A model generated the notes under the pieces. It was not told the DNA's origin, did no database searches, and saw only the letters and a program-made list of their open reading frames with translations. From Bin87 sp963665395 (lineage in GTDB: Bacteria > Chloroflexota > Dehalococcoidia > Lucifugimonadales > UBA3495), in assembly GCA_963665395.2 (NCBI GenBank), contig OY762251.1, positions 1,798,001-1,862,000 on the forward strand: a DNA stretch of 64,000 bases, read 5' to 3'. The position numbers were made by a program, and so were the translations under genes. Shown here piece after piece: positions 53,103-61,838 of this stretch; the stretch's first letter is position 1; every line of letters starts with the position of its first letter.

Positions 53103-54785
53103 ATGGCAATCATCACCGCTTTCAGCATGATGGGGGTGTTCTTCCTCATTGGACTCTACGTCGCCGGCGCGCTGGGGCTGCTCTCGCTGGTGATGATGCA
53201 GGCGTTCTCCGAAGCGCCGCTGTGGAACATCATGGGCAACAAGGCCTGGGAGACCAATAAGAACTTCATCCTGGTGGCGGTGCCGCTGTTCCTGCTGATG
53301 GGAGAGCTGATGCTGCGTTCCGGCATGGGCGAGCGGATGTACGGCGCCCTGTCCCGCTGGCTGGTGTTCCTGCCCGGCGGCCTGCTGCACACCAACATCG
53401 CCTCGTGCGCCGTGTTCGCGGCCTGCTCCGGTTCCAGCGTAGCCACTTCCGCCACCATCAGCCGGGTTTCCCTGCCGTCGTTCCGGCAGCGCGGCTACAG
53501 CGAACGCCTGGTCATTGGCTCCCTGGCCGCTGGCGGTACGCTGGGCATTTTGATTCCCCCCAGCATCGGACTGATTATATTCGGCGTGCTGGTGGAGGAA
53601 TCTATCGGACGGCTGTACATGGGCGGATTTCTGCCTGGCTTCCTGCTGGCTTTCACCATGATTGTCATGATGGTCGTCACGTCGGTACTGTTCCCGCGCA
53701 CCGCGCCCATGGAGGAGGAAGTGCGCCGGCTGTACCGGGCTTGGTTCCACGGCCTCGGCATCCGTCGCTACAACGCCGAACAGTTGGATGTTCTGCGCCA
53801 GGAGCAGACTACAGAGGTCGGCCTCGCTGATCTAGAAGAGAGGAACGCTTATCGCCGTGGCCGCTCCATCCTGTCCTATGCTGAGGCGACTTCCGAGTGG
53901 ATTCGGATGATCGGCCAAGCCGCCGTCGGCCTGGTGGCCATCATCCCGGTGCTCATCATCATCATGGTGGTGCTGGGCTCCATCTATACCGGCTGGGCTA
54001 CTCCCACCGAAGCTGCGGCCTTGGGCGTGGTGGGCGCGTTAATAGTGGCGATAGCCAACGAGCTCTACAAAAAAGAGCGCGGGATATATTCTAACTGGAT
54101 GGGATCTCTGAACGGCATCAAAATAATGCTGCTGGACGCCATCATTTCCACCGTGCGCACGTCGTCCATGATCATGCTCATCGTCATGGCGGCTTTCACC
54201 CTGAGCTTCGCCTTTGCCCGCCTTGGTATATCCGCGGACATCTCGGAGTGGATCACGGGTCTGAACCTCAACGCGCTCCAGTTCGTGATAATTCTGGTGT
54301 TCTTCTACCTGTTGCTGGGCACCTTCATGGAAAGCTTCGCCATGCTGGTGACCACCATACCAATTCTCGCTCCGTCACTGGAAGCGGTGGGCGTGGACCT
54401 GGTGTGGTTCGGAATCATCATGGTGATCCTGGTGGAGGCGGCGCTGATCAGTCCGCCGGAGGGCATCAACCTGTACATCCTCCACGGTGTGAGGCTGGAT
54501 GTTGACTCCCAAATGGCGGAGCAAACGGAGGCCGCCCAAGCGGCCTTGCAAGAGAGCACCATCACTGACGTGTACATTGGCGTGTTGCCATTCATGGGGT
54601 GCATGGCGGCCGTGATAGCACTTTTGTTCGCCTTCCCCGATATTGCCTTATGGGCGCCGTGTGTCATCTACGACGATCCAAGTCGGGACTTCCTCCAGCA
54701 CATCAATGTGGAACGAGATGCGGCCGGCTTCTGGGAGCAGGTGAAGTATTGCTCCTCCGAGTTCCGCCCGCGCGCCTACGAGTAG
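53103..54785 (+). CDS. dctM: TRAP transporter large permease (DctM-like)
   Basis: 560 aa with multiple transmembrane helices. Family segments: VPLFLLMGELMLRSGMGERMYGALSRWLVFLPGGLLHTNIASCAVFAACSGSSVATSATI, GGTLGILIPPSIGLIIFGVLVEESIGRLYMGGFLPG, and LVEAALISPPEGINLYILHG. About 100 residues of insertion in the central cytoplasmic loop (RRLYRAWFHGLGIRRYNAEQ...) make it longer than the usual 430 aa. Follows dctQ by 81 nt. The only TRAP binding proteins in the window are the two fusions at 38.5-43.5 kb, a plausible but unproven partnership. Confidence 0.93.
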   Translation: MAIITAFSMMGVFFLIGLYVAGALGLLSLVMMQAFSEAPLWNIMGNKAWETNKNFILVAVPLFLLMGELMLRSGMGERMYGALSRWLVFLPGGLLHTNIASCAVFAACSGSSVATSATISRVSLPSFRQRGYSERLVIGSLAAGGTLGILIPPSIGLIIFGVLVEESIGRLYMGGFLPGFLLAFTMIVMMVVTSVLFPRTAPMEEEVRRLYRAWFHGLGIRRYNAEQLDVLRQEQTTEVGLADLEERNAYRRGRSILSYAEATSEWIRMIGQAAVGLVAIIPVLIIIMVVLGSIYTGWATPTEAAALGVVGALIVAIANELYKKERGIYSNWMGSLNGIKIMLLDAIISTVRTSSMIMLIVMAAFTLSFAFARLGISADISEWITGLNLNALQFVIILVFFYLLLGTFMESFAMLVTTIPILAPSLEAVGVDLVWFGIIMVILVEAALISPPEGINLYILHGVRLDVDSQMAEQTEAAQAALQESTITDVYIGVLPFMGCMAAVIALLFAFPDIALWAPCVIYDDPSRDFLQHINVERDAAGFWEQVKYCSSEFRPRAYE

Positions 54786-54815
54786 CGTAGCGGTCCGGTC
54801 GGGCCAGAGCCGGCA

Positions 54816-54847
54816 GCGCATCCGCGCCCCCAGGGGCGCGGATGCGC
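54816..54847 (+). terminator. Terminator hairpin after dctM
   Basis: GCGCATCCGCGCC and GGCGCGGATGCGC form a perfect 13-bp stem with a 6-nt loop, followed by TATTATT. Confidence 0.7.
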
Positions 54848-54910
54848 TATTATTGCGAACACTTCCGCCGCTCCGGCCCGGCCGGAATCGGGCGACAGCG
54901 AGGCGATGCC

Positions 54911-55378
54911 ATGAAGTACCGGGTTTTGCTGCACAAATCGGAGGAGGGCTACTTCGCGGTTTGCCCCGGCTTGCCGGATAGCGAAGCGCAGGGCGCCACT
55001 GCGGCCGAAGCGTTGGAAAACATCGGGTACGAAATCTCCGGGTCAATCAGCGAGCGCGAGGGACTGTTCTGGGAGAACGTCGTTGCCGATGAGGAATTGC
55101 ATGAGGTGGATGTGGACGTGGCCTGGCAACTTGACACCGGCCGAGGCGGGTCCGCGAGGCGGTATGAAATTGAAATGATTAAAAGTTCCGAGGGATATTC
55201 CGTTTCCTGCCCGATGCTCCCCGGTTGCCTCTCCGGGGGCCGCACAATGGAAGAGGCGATGGAGAACATCCAAATCGCCATTCGCGAGTGGCTGATTTAT
55301 GCACAGGAATTGCTGTTGCTGGGAACGCCATCCGTCAGAATCATTGAGGTTGACGATGAAGAAGAGGCGGCCATTTAG
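54911..55378 (+). CDS. hicB: HicB-like antitoxin with two HicB domains
   Basis: 155 aa from the ATG at 54911. Two tandem HicB folds: KYRVLLHKSEEGYFAVCPGLPDSEAQGATAAEALENI, and RYEIEMIKSSEGYSVSCPMLPGCLSGGRTMEEAMENIQIAIREWL. Usual HicB antitoxins have one fold plus a DNA-binding domain; no DNA-binding domain is visible here. Precedes hicA by 2 nt. By analogy it binds and neutralises HicA. Confidence 0.8.
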   Translation: MKYRVLLHKSEEGYFAVCPGLPDSEAQGATAAEALENIGYEISGSISEREGLFWENVVADEELHEVDVDVAWQLDTGRGGSARRYEIEMIKSSEGYSVSCPMLPGCLSGGRTMEEAMENIQIAIREWLIYAQELLLLGTPSVRIIEVDDEEEAAI

Positions 55379-55380
55379 CT

Positions 55381-55593
55381 ATGCCACGGGTTCCCGGCGT
55401 CAACCACTTGGCGGCGATAAAGGCTTTGCAGAAAGCCGGCTTCCGCATCGCCAATCAAGGCAAACACGTCAAGATGGAAAGGGGAACCGTTACGGTATCC
55501 ATCCCCCGCCATAACCCGATCCCTCCTTTTACAATGGGCGGCATCATTGTGCAGGCCGGGCTGACCGTCGAGGAATTTCGCAATCTGCTGTAA
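55381..55593 (+). CDS. hicA: HicA-like mRNA interferase toxin
   Basis: 70 aa. HicA dsRBD-like fold: HLAAIKALQKAGFRIANQGKHVKMERG (catalytic His in GKH), VSIPRHNPIPPFTMGGIIVQAGLTVEEFRNLL. HicA toxins cleave mRNA. It follows hicB, the reverse of the more common hicA-hicB order. Confidence 0.85.
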   Translation: MPRVPGVNHLAAIKALQKAGFRIANQGKHVKMERGTVTVSIPRHNPIPPFTMGGIIVQAGLTVEEFRNLL

Positions 55594-55653
55594 GCTGTGG
55601 CCGGGCTGCCGCCATTGACCCAATCGCCCGCTGGGGTTAGCATATCGCCCGCA

Positions 55654-56388
55654 ATGTACGCTTTAATACTGGCCGGGGGAAAAGGCGAGCGCTTGCGTCC
55701 CCTCACCGATACCATGCCCAAGCCGATGATCCCGGTGGACGGCCGGCCCATCTTGTGGCACCAGGTTCGCTGGCTGCGGGAGGCCGGCGTGACCGACGTG
55801 GTGTTTTTGGTGGGCCATCTGGCCGACGTGGTGGCGGATTATTTCGGCAATGGGGCCAACACCGGGATACGCGCCCATTACAGCCACGAGGATGCGCCTC
55901 TGGGACGAGGCGGCGCTCTCAGGCAGGGACTGGCCATGCTGCCGCCGGATGCGGGTAACGACACGGTCATCGCCACCAACGGCGATGTGATAACCGACGC
56001 GAGCCTTGATGAGTTGCTGGCCGACTACCAGGCGCGGCGGCGCAAGAATCGTGCTCACGTCGCCACCATCCTGACCGTTCCGATGACCAGTCCCTACGGC
56101 ATAGTTGACGCCGACGGCAACGGCCTGGTGACAGAGTTCCGGGAGAAGGCCGCGCTGCCCTATGTCATCAACGGCGGCGTGTACGTGCTGCATCCCGACA
56201 TTCTGGATCTGCTCCCTGAGACCGGCGACCACGAGACGACAACCTTCCCCACCCTGGCCGCGTCCGGTCGTATGTCCGCCGTGACGACCGGCGCTTTCTG
56301 GCGCAGCGTGGACTCACCCAAAGACCTGCGCGAGGCGGAAGAGCATTTCACTCGCGCGGCCGGCGGCGCAGTCGGAGCGACGCGGTGA
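55654..56388 (+). CDS. Sugar-phosphate nucleotidyltransferase
   Basis: 244 aa from the ATG at 55654. MYALILAGGKGERLRPLTDTMPKPMIPVDGRPILWHQ is the classic NTP-binding motif (GGxGxRLxPLT and PKPMxPV). TNGDVITD binds the metal, and INGGVYVLHPDILDLLPETGDHE follows. It probably makes an activated sugar such as GDP- or dTDP-sugar for surface polysaccharide; the sugar cannot be told. Overlaps the MoxR gene by 4 nt. Confidence 0.9.
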   Translation: MYALILAGGKGERLRPLTDTMPKPMIPVDGRPILWHQVRWLREAGVTDVVFLVGHLADVVADYFGNGANTGIRAHYSHEDAPLGRGGALRQGLAMLPPDAGNDTVIATNGDVITDASLDELLADYQARRRKNRAHVATILTVPMTSPYGIVDADGNGLVTEFREKAALPYVINGGVYVLHPDILDLLPETGDHETTTFPTLAASGRMSAVTTGAFWRSVDSPKDLREAEEHFTRAAGGAVGATR

Positions 56389-57338
56389 TCACATCGGCGC
56401 AGGCGCAGCAAATTGCGGATACCGCCGCCGCAATCCGGGACAACATCCAGCTGGCAATAGTCGGCAAGGACGACGTAATCGAATACACCCTGGCGGCCCT
56501 GTTCAGCGCCGGTCATATCCTGGTAGAGGACGTACCAGGCATCGGCAAGACCACCCTGGCCCGGTGCCTGGCCTATTCGCTGGATTGCGAGTTCCGCCGC
56601 ATCCAGTTCACCCCCGATCTGATGCCGTCGGACATCACCGGAATCCACTATTACAACCAACACAACGGGCAGTTCGAGTTCCGCCCCGGGCCGGTGATTT
56701 CCCAGGTGGTACTGGCGGACGAGATAAACCGGGCCACTCCGCGGACACAGTCGGCGCTGCTGGAAGCCATGGCGGAGCGACAGGTGACCATCGACCAGGA
56801 TACGGTGCCGTTGCCCGCGCCGTTCCTGGTGTTGGCGACGCAGAACCCCATCGAGCTGGAGGGGACGTTTCCTCTGCCCGAAGCGCAGATCGACCGCTTC
56901 CTGTTGAGATTGCGGCTGGGTTACCCGTCGGAAAGCGACGAGGAGGCCATGCTGGAGCGTTTTGAAGACGCCGATCCCCTGGGGTCGCTGCGCCCGGTGG
57001 CGTCGGCGGACGACGTGCTGCGTATCCAGGGCATGGTGCGCCAGATCTACATTGACCCGGTGCTCCGGTCATATCTGGTCAGCGTGATCCGGGCGACGCG
57101 GGAGCATCCCGACGTTGAGCTGGGGGCCAGTCCCCGCGCTACGCTGGGCCTGTACCGGTGCGCCCAGGCCCTGGCCGGCATACGCGGTCAGGAATATGTA
57201 ACGCCGGACGACATCAAGACGCTGGCTTCCCCGGCCCTGGCCCACCGGATCATACTGAAAAGCATGGCCCGGCTCAGGGAACGGAATCAGGAATCAATAG
57301 TGGCCGAGGTGCTGGAAGCGCAGTCGGTGCCCATATAA
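56385..57338 (+). CDS. MoxR-family AAA+ ATPase
   Basis: 317 aa from a GTG overlapping the previous stop. Walker A LVEDVPGIGKTTLARCLA, FTPDLMPSDITGIHYYN, Walker B VVLADEINRATPRTQSALLEAMAERQVTIDQ, LATQNPIELEGTFPLPEAQIDRFLLRL and ASPRATLGLYRCAQALA are family hallmarks. MoxR proteins act as chaperones, often beside DUF58 and von Willebrand genes; none are here. Confidence 0.93.
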   Translation: MITSAQAQQIADTAAAIRDNIQLAIVGKDDVIEYTLAALFSAGHILVEDVPGIGKTTLARCLAYSLDCEFRRIQFTPDLMPSDITGIHYYNQHNGQFEFRPGPVISQVVLADEINRATPRTQSALLEAMAERQVTIDQDTVPLPAPFLVLATQNPIELEGTFPLPEAQIDRFLLRLRLGYPSESDEEAMLERFEDADPLGSLRPVASADDVLRIQGMVRQIYIDPVLRSYLVSVIRATREHPDVELGASPRATLGLYRCAQALAGIRGQEYVTPDDIKTLASPALAHRIILKSMARLRERNQESIVAEVLEAQSVPI

Positions 57339-57340
57339 GC

Positions 57341-57364
57341 GGGGCGGGTTGAGCAACCCGCCCC
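57341..57364. terminator. Hairpin between the MoxR gene and the NHL-repeat gene
   Basis: GGGGCGGGTT (57341-57350) and AACCCGCCCC (57355-57364) form a perfect 10-bp stem with a GAGC loop, only 2 nt after the MoxR stop and 32 nt before the convergent gene's stop. Likely terminates both. Confidence 0.65.
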
Positions 57365-57396
57365 GTATCGTATCGCGGCGCAGATTGGGGGTTCGC

Positions 57397-58470
57397 CTAG
57401 AGGCGTCCGCCTCCGCCGGAGACGCGCTCGTTGACGCCGTAGAAGACGGAGTCCAGCTTGGTGAAGACCTGGATGCGGGAGCGGGCGGTTTCCACCACGA
57501 AGATGCGGCCTTCCTCATCGCACTCCACGGCGATGGGGCCCCAGAACAGTTTTTCCCGGTCCAGGCCCTGGGCGATCTTGCGCTCTTCCCACATCTCGGG
57601 GTTGGCGTCCAGCTTGCCCATGCCCCAGGTGGAGATGGTGCCTTCGCCGTAAGTCATGCCGGCAAAGGAGCCGTCGGGATGGAACAGCTGCATCCGGTCG
57701 TTGTTCCAGTCGGCGACGTAGATGGTGCCCTCATGGTCCACCGCCACGTCGGTAGGGCGGTTGAACTGGCCGGGGGCGTCGCCGGTCTCGCCGAACTGCA
57801 TCACGAATTTGCCATCGGCGGTGAACTTCTGGATGCGGTCGTTGCGCCAGTCGGCGACGTACACGTTGCCGTCCTGGTCAGTTTCGATGCCGAAGGGCAT
57901 ATTGAACTGGCCGGGGCCATCGCCGAACCCGCCGAACTGGCCAATGTACTCACCATCGGCGGTGAGCATCTGCACCCGGTGGTTATTGCAGTCAACCAGA
58001 TACAGGGCGCCGTTGGCGCCGAAGGCCAGGCCGCTGGGCTTGTTCCACTGCCCGTCACCGTCGCCGGGGCGCTCCCACTTGGCGAGGTACTCGCCGTCCG
58101 AGGAGTAGATGCTGATGCGGTCCAGGTACTCATCGGCGAGATAGACGTTCCCGTTGGGGCCGATGGCGATGGCGGTGGGCCAGATGATGGCGCCGTCGGT
58201 GGACACGGCCTCGCCGTCGCCCTGCTCGAAAACACCCTTGGCGAACTCGCCAATGAATTCCTCGCCCACGGTGCACATGGTGATGCGCTTGCCGTCGGGC
58301 CGGTAGTCATAGGAACGGTTGGCGACGTACATGACGTCGTCTTCGCCGCGAGCCATGGCGGTGGGGTTGCGGAACCCGGGGCCGGAGAACTCGGCCCGGC
58401 CGATGGTGTGGCTGTACTTCAGATCAATGCCGACGGCGGGCAACGCCGCGCGGTCAATGGTAGTGGTCAT
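57397..58470 (-). CDS. NHL-repeat six-bladed beta-propeller protein
   Basis: 357 aa without a clear signal peptide. At least five NHL blades are visible: PTAIAIGPNGNVYLADEYLDRISIY, PSGLAFGANGALYLVDCNNHRVQML, PFGIETDQDGNVYVADWRNDRIQKF, PTDVAVDHEGTIYVADWNNDRMQLF, GPIAVECDEEGRIFVVETARSRIQVF. Linkers read FGxxGxxPGQFNxP. A scaffold or binding/lyase propeller; function unknown. Located with DUF1501/DUF1800 genes on the same strand. Confidence 0.88.
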   Translation of the reverse strand: MTTTIDRAALPAVGIDLKYSHTIGRAEFSGPGFRNPTAMARGEDDVMYVANRSYDYRPDGKRITMCTVGEEFIGEFAKGVFEQGDGEAVSTDGAIIWPTAIAIGPNGNVYLADEYLDRISIYSSDGEYLAKWERPGDGDGQWNKPSGLAFGANGALYLVDCNNHRVQMLTADGEYIGQFGGFGDGPGQFNMPFGIETDQDGNVYVADWRNDRIQKFTADGKFVMQFGETGDAPGQFNRPTDVAVDHEGTIYVADWNNDRMQLFHPDGSFAGMTYGEGTISTWGMGKLDANPEMWEERKIAQGLDREKLFWGPIAVECDEEGRIFVVETARSRIQVFTKLDSVFYGVNERVSGGGGRL

Positions 58471-58513
58471 AAGACATTCCTCCGCTGGTACGGATGACGG
58501 GTTGCACGGTGTA

Positions 58514-58541
58514 GTAGGGGCGAATAATTATTCGCCCCTAC
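58514..58541. terminator. 28-bp palindrome, copy 3
   Basis: GTAGGGGCGAAT and ATTCGCCCCTAC with an AT-rich centre, directly after the DUF1501 gene (minus strand) and 44 nt before the NHL gene start. Probable terminator for DUF1501. Confidence 0.6.
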
Positions 58542-58548
58542 GTGACGG

Positions 58549-59682
58549 TTAGATGAAGTTGAACTTCTCGAACGTCCCGTTGACCAACGGCTGGGCGTCC
58601 AGACCCATCCAGTTTTCCAGCAGGTCGGTGTAGATGCTGCGGAAGTCGTTGTTGAAGTGCAGGTCGCCCTCCAGCAACTTGTCGGCCTCCAGCGACGGAT
58701 ATTCGCCGTACATGCCGCCCTTCACGTTGTCGCCCACGACGAAGGCTACGCCGCCGCTGCCGTGGTCGGTGCCGGACCCGTTGTCATGGACACGGCGTCC
58801 GAACTCGGTGAAGACCAGCAGCGTAACGTTGTCGCTGGCGTCGTGCTCCCGCAGGTCGTCCATGAAGTCGGCGATGGCGTTGGAGGTGTTGGTCCACAGG
58901 CTGGCGTGGGCGGCCAACTCGCCGGCGTGGGTGTCGAAGCTGTTGTAGGGAGCGGTGGTGTAGAGGATGCGCGTTCCGAACCCGGCCAGGTGTACCTGGG
59001 CGATGTTCTTCATGTACTGCGCCACTACGTCGCCACCGTACTCCACGCTGGAGCTGTACATCTCCGGCGCGGTGCTGAGGATGTCGGCGCCTTTGAGCGC
59101 GTCGGTGCCGGTCTGGGACAGGTACTCGACGACGGCGCTGCGCCCGATGGTGGGCGAGTACATCTTGGAGAAGATGTCCAGGGCGTCCATGCGCTGTTCC
59201 TCGGCCTCGATGCCGGTGAGCACGCCGTAGGTAGCCAGGTTGCCGACTGAGGCGACGGGCACGCCGGGAGCGGCCAGGGCCCGGGGAAGACCGCGACCGA
59301 AGTTCACGCCGGTCAGCACGTTTTCCTTGTTGGGGTCAATCTCGCGGATGGCGCGGCCCAGCCAACCTTCGGTGCCCTGCTTGTCGGGCTCGCAGGTGTG
59401 CCAGATGTCCATGCTGCGGAAGTGGCTGCGGTTGGGATTGGGATAGCCCACGCCCTGGATGACGGCAACCTTGCCCTCATCGTAAAGCCGCTTCAGGGGT
59501 CCCATGTTGGGGTTGAGGCCGGCGTAGCCGTCCAGGTCCAGGGCCTGGCCCTCGGGCACGCGGACGGAGGGGCGGTTGTCGTAGTACAGCGGGTCGCCGT
59601 GGGGCACCAAGGTGTTCAGGGCGTCGTTGCCGCCGGAAAGCTGGAGCACCACCAGCACCGGGTCTTTCTTGGTAGCGGTCAT
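58549..59682 (-). CDS. DUF1501 family protein
   Basis: 377 aa from the ATG at 59682 (AAGGAG upstream); the upstream frame is intergenic. Characteristic LVVLQLSGGNDALNTLVPHGDPLYYDNRPSVRVP, HFRSMDIWHTCEPDKQGTEGWLGRAI, SFDTHAGELAAHASLWTN, LLVFTEFGRRVHDNGSGTDHGSGGVAFVVGDNVKGG. The alkaline-phosphatase-like superfamily fold is suggested by FGRRVxxNGSxGTDHG. DUF1501 and DUF1800 genes usually occur together, as here; exact role unknown. No Tat signal visible, although many homologues have one. Confidence 0.9.
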   Translation of the reverse strand: MTATKKDPVLVVLQLSGGNDALNTLVPHGDPLYYDNRPSVRVPEGQALDLDGYAGLNPNMGPLKRLYDEGKVAVIQGVGYPNPNRSHFRSMDIWHTCEPDKQGTEGWLGRAIREIDPNKENVLTGVNFGRGLPRALAAPGVPVASVGNLATYGVLTGIEAEEQRMDALDIFSKMYSPTIGRSAVVEYLSQTGTDALKGADILSTAPEMYSSSVEYGGDVVAQYMKNIAQVHLAGFGTRILYTTAPYNSFDTHAGELAAHASLWTNTSNAIADFMDDLREHDASDNVTLLVFTEFGRRVHDNGSGTDHGSGGVAFVVGDNVKGGMYGEYPSLEADKLLEGDLHFNNDFRSIYTDLLENWMGLDAQPLVNGTFEKFNFI

Positions 59683-59755
59683 TTTGTTTCTCCTTGTGGT
59701 TCGGCTCGGCGATAGGAGCGGCGTCGTTTGCGCGCAATGGCGCGGCGGCAGCAAC

Positions 59756-60175
59756 TTACAGCCAGCGCCGGCGCCGGTTTTCCAAGTGGGGTGGCGGTTC
59801 GGTGAAAGGTTCGCCTTTGGCCTCGGCTTCTCCACGACGCCGGTTCCATTCTTCCCAGCTCTGCTGGACTCGCTCCTCGGCTCGGCGGATACGGCGTTCC
59901 GTCCAGATTTCGGCAAGAACCATTCTTCCTACCTCCACGATGGTGGGAGATGCGATTAGAGCGACCCCACCCGCTTTCAGTATTTCGCCAGTGGCGATGT
60001 ACTGTATCGCTTGCCAACTGGTAATCTTCTCCGTTGCCACCACAAAGAGCGTGTTGGTCACGGTCAAGTAGATGGTGATGACTGTGAAAACGAGGAGATA
60101 CCAAGGCAGGGCTATGACGGGAATATTGGGGATGCTGATGCGGCGGTTTCGTTCCGGTTCGTGGTGTCCGGCCAT
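59756..60175 (-). CDS. Hypothetical membrane protein between DUF1501 and DUF1800 genes
   Basis: 139 aa. One strong hydrophobic segment (ALPWYLLVFTVITIYLTVTNTLFVVA, about residues 22-48) and a weaker one near 65-85, then a charged helix (TERRIRRAEERVQQSWEEWNRRRGEAEAKG). Unknown family. It lies on the same strand as both DUF genes, so it may be co-expressed. Confidence 0.6.
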   Translation of the reverse strand: MAGHHEPERNRRISIPNIPVIALPWYLLVFTVITIYLTVTNTLFVVATEKITSWQAIQYIATGEILKAGGVALIASPTIVEVGRMVLAEIWTERRIRRAEERVQQSWEEWNRRRGEAEAKGEPFTEPPPHLENRRRRWL

Positions 60176-60212
60176 CGCTGTCCTGGTGTTTGATCAGGTC
60201 GCGGGTGCGGGT

Positions 60213-60239
60213 GTAGGGGCGAATGATTATTCGCCCCTA
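60213..60239. terminator. 28-bp palindrome, copy 4
   Basis: GTAGGGGCGAAT and ATTCGCCCCTA with the last base changed, just downstream of the DUF1800 gene (minus strand). Probable terminator. Confidence 0.6.
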
Positions 60240-60248
60240 AGGGTGGCT

Positions 60249-61655
60249 TTACGCGAACTGGTACTCCTGGGTGCTGACGATGAGCTGGAGGGTCTGGGCG
60301 ATGGTGTCGGAGTATTCGGGCGTGCCGATGGCCGGGTTGCCGTTGCTGCTGGCGTAGGCGATCAGCTGGGCGCGGGTCTCCGGGGCCAGCTCGTAGGCGC
60401 CGACCATTTCCAGGCAGCGGTCCACGATGTTCTCAGCGCCGGCCACTTCCTCGCTGCCCAGGCGGGATACGATGTCCCGGATGCCGGGCAGGCTGGTGTT
60501 GCCCACCTGGTCCGCGGCGAAGTTGATGCGCTCCACCAGGGTGCCGGAGTCGATCCACTCGGCGCCGGTGTGCCAGCCCTCAACCGTCGGCGGGTTCATC
60601 AGGTCCTGGCCCATGTAGCGGATGGTGTTGGCCAGGGGGTTCAGGCCCAGCTTGGGCGACGTGAAGTCCTGGACCAGACGCATGGTGCCGATGACGACTT
60701 CCGTCGGACTCTTCACCTTCTCGAAGCGGGAGTTCTTGAAGAAGTCGGAGTTGAAGAGAACGCGCAGCATGGCCGTCAGGTCATAGCCGGAGTCGAAGTA
60801 GGTCTGCTCCAGCAGGGCGATGGCATCAGGGTCCCGCGGCGGCGTGTTCTGCCAAGCCGGCACCTGCACCTCGTCGGCGACGAAGAAGTTGTAGAGGTGG
60901 CGGGAGACGAAGCGGGCGGCGGACTGTTGACGGGCGATGATGTCAACGATGTCGTCGCCGTTGAAGTTGCCGGTCTCGCCCAGGAAGGTCTTGTTTTCGT
61001 TGTCGTGGTCGTAGGGGTTGTAGATGAAGTTGGACTCGTAGCGGCCGTAGGGATAGCGCGGCACGGCGTTGGTGATGGTCCAGCCGGTGAAGGCGCGGGC
61101 GGCTTCCTTGACGTCGTCCTCGGAGTAGTTGGCTTCGCCGTCCATGCCGACGCCCAGGGAGAACAGCTCCAGCAGTTCGCGGCCCCAGTTCTCGTTGATG
61201 GCGCCCTTGTGGCTCATGCAGTTGTCCAGGTAGAACACCATGGCCGGGTCGCGGGAGAGGCCCTTGAGCAGGATGTCGAACTTGCCCATGCCCAGGTCGC
61301 GGAACATATCCAGCTGGAGCTGGATCTGGCGGCCATGCTCGCACTTGGAGTTGCCGGTGCAGAGGATGCCGTGCCAGAACAGGGCGACCTTTTCCTGCAA
61401 GGGGCGCTGGGTGTTGATCATGCGGTAGGTGAGATAAGCCTGGTTGACTTCCAGGGCGTTCATCTCTTTCCAATCGACGAAGTGGCGCTCGAGGATGTCC
61501 ATTTCCAGATCGGGCTGGGCGATGGGATTGAGCAGCTCTTCAACGGTGGCTTCGTAGCCGTTGGCGGCGCGCTGTTCCAGCTCGGCGTAGGTGGCGCCGA
61601 AGCCGGCCCGACGCATCAGGTGCGCCATCTGGGCAATTTCCTGGTTGGTGGGCAT
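60249..61655 (-). CDS. DUF1800 family protein
   Basis: 468 aa from the ATG at 61655 (AGGAGGT upstream). Typical: IAQMAHLMRRAGFGATYAELE, KVALFWHGILCTGNSKCEHG, LLKGLSRDPAMVFYLDNCMSHKGAINENWGRELLELFSLGVG, YSEDDVKEAARAFTGWTI, FLGETGNFNGDDIVDIIARQQSAARFVSRHLYNFFV, MGQDLMNPPTVEGWHTGAEWIDSGTL. Partner of the DUF1501 gene by context; biochemical role is not established. Confidence 0.92.
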   Translation of the reverse strand: MPTNQEIAQMAHLMRRAGFGATYAELEQRAANGYEATVEELLNPIAQPDLEMDILERHFVDWKEMNALEVNQAYLTYRMINTQRPLQEKVALFWHGILCTGNSKCEHGRQIQLQLDMFRDLGMGKFDILLKGLSRDPAMVFYLDNCMSHKGAINENWGRELLELFSLGVGMDGEANYSEDDVKEAARAFTGWTITNAVPRYPYGRYESNFIYNPYDHDNENKTFLGETGNFNGDDIVDIIARQQSAARFVSRHLYNFFVADEVQVPAWQNTPPRDPDAIALLEQTYFDSGYDLTAMLRVLFNSDFFKNSRFEKVKSPTEVVIGTMRLVQDFTSPKLGLNPLANTIRYMGQDLMNPPTVEGWHTGAEWIDSGTLVERINFAADQVGNTSLPGIRDIVSRLGSEEVAGAENIVDRCLEMVGAYELAPETRAQLIAYASSNGNPAIGTPEYSDTIAQTLQLIVSTQEYQFA

Positions 61656-61838
61656 TGCGGTTACCTCCTGGGGTGAAGTTGATGATGACGGTTTCGATAA
61701 CGAAACGGTACGATTAGCGACGAATACCGCAGAGCGCAATACATAGTAACGCAACTGTGCGGCGACGCCGAACAGATGGCTGCATACTACCCGCCGGGCG
61801 ATTGGGGTGTCAAGGAAAGGACGCCGGCCGGTCAGGGG

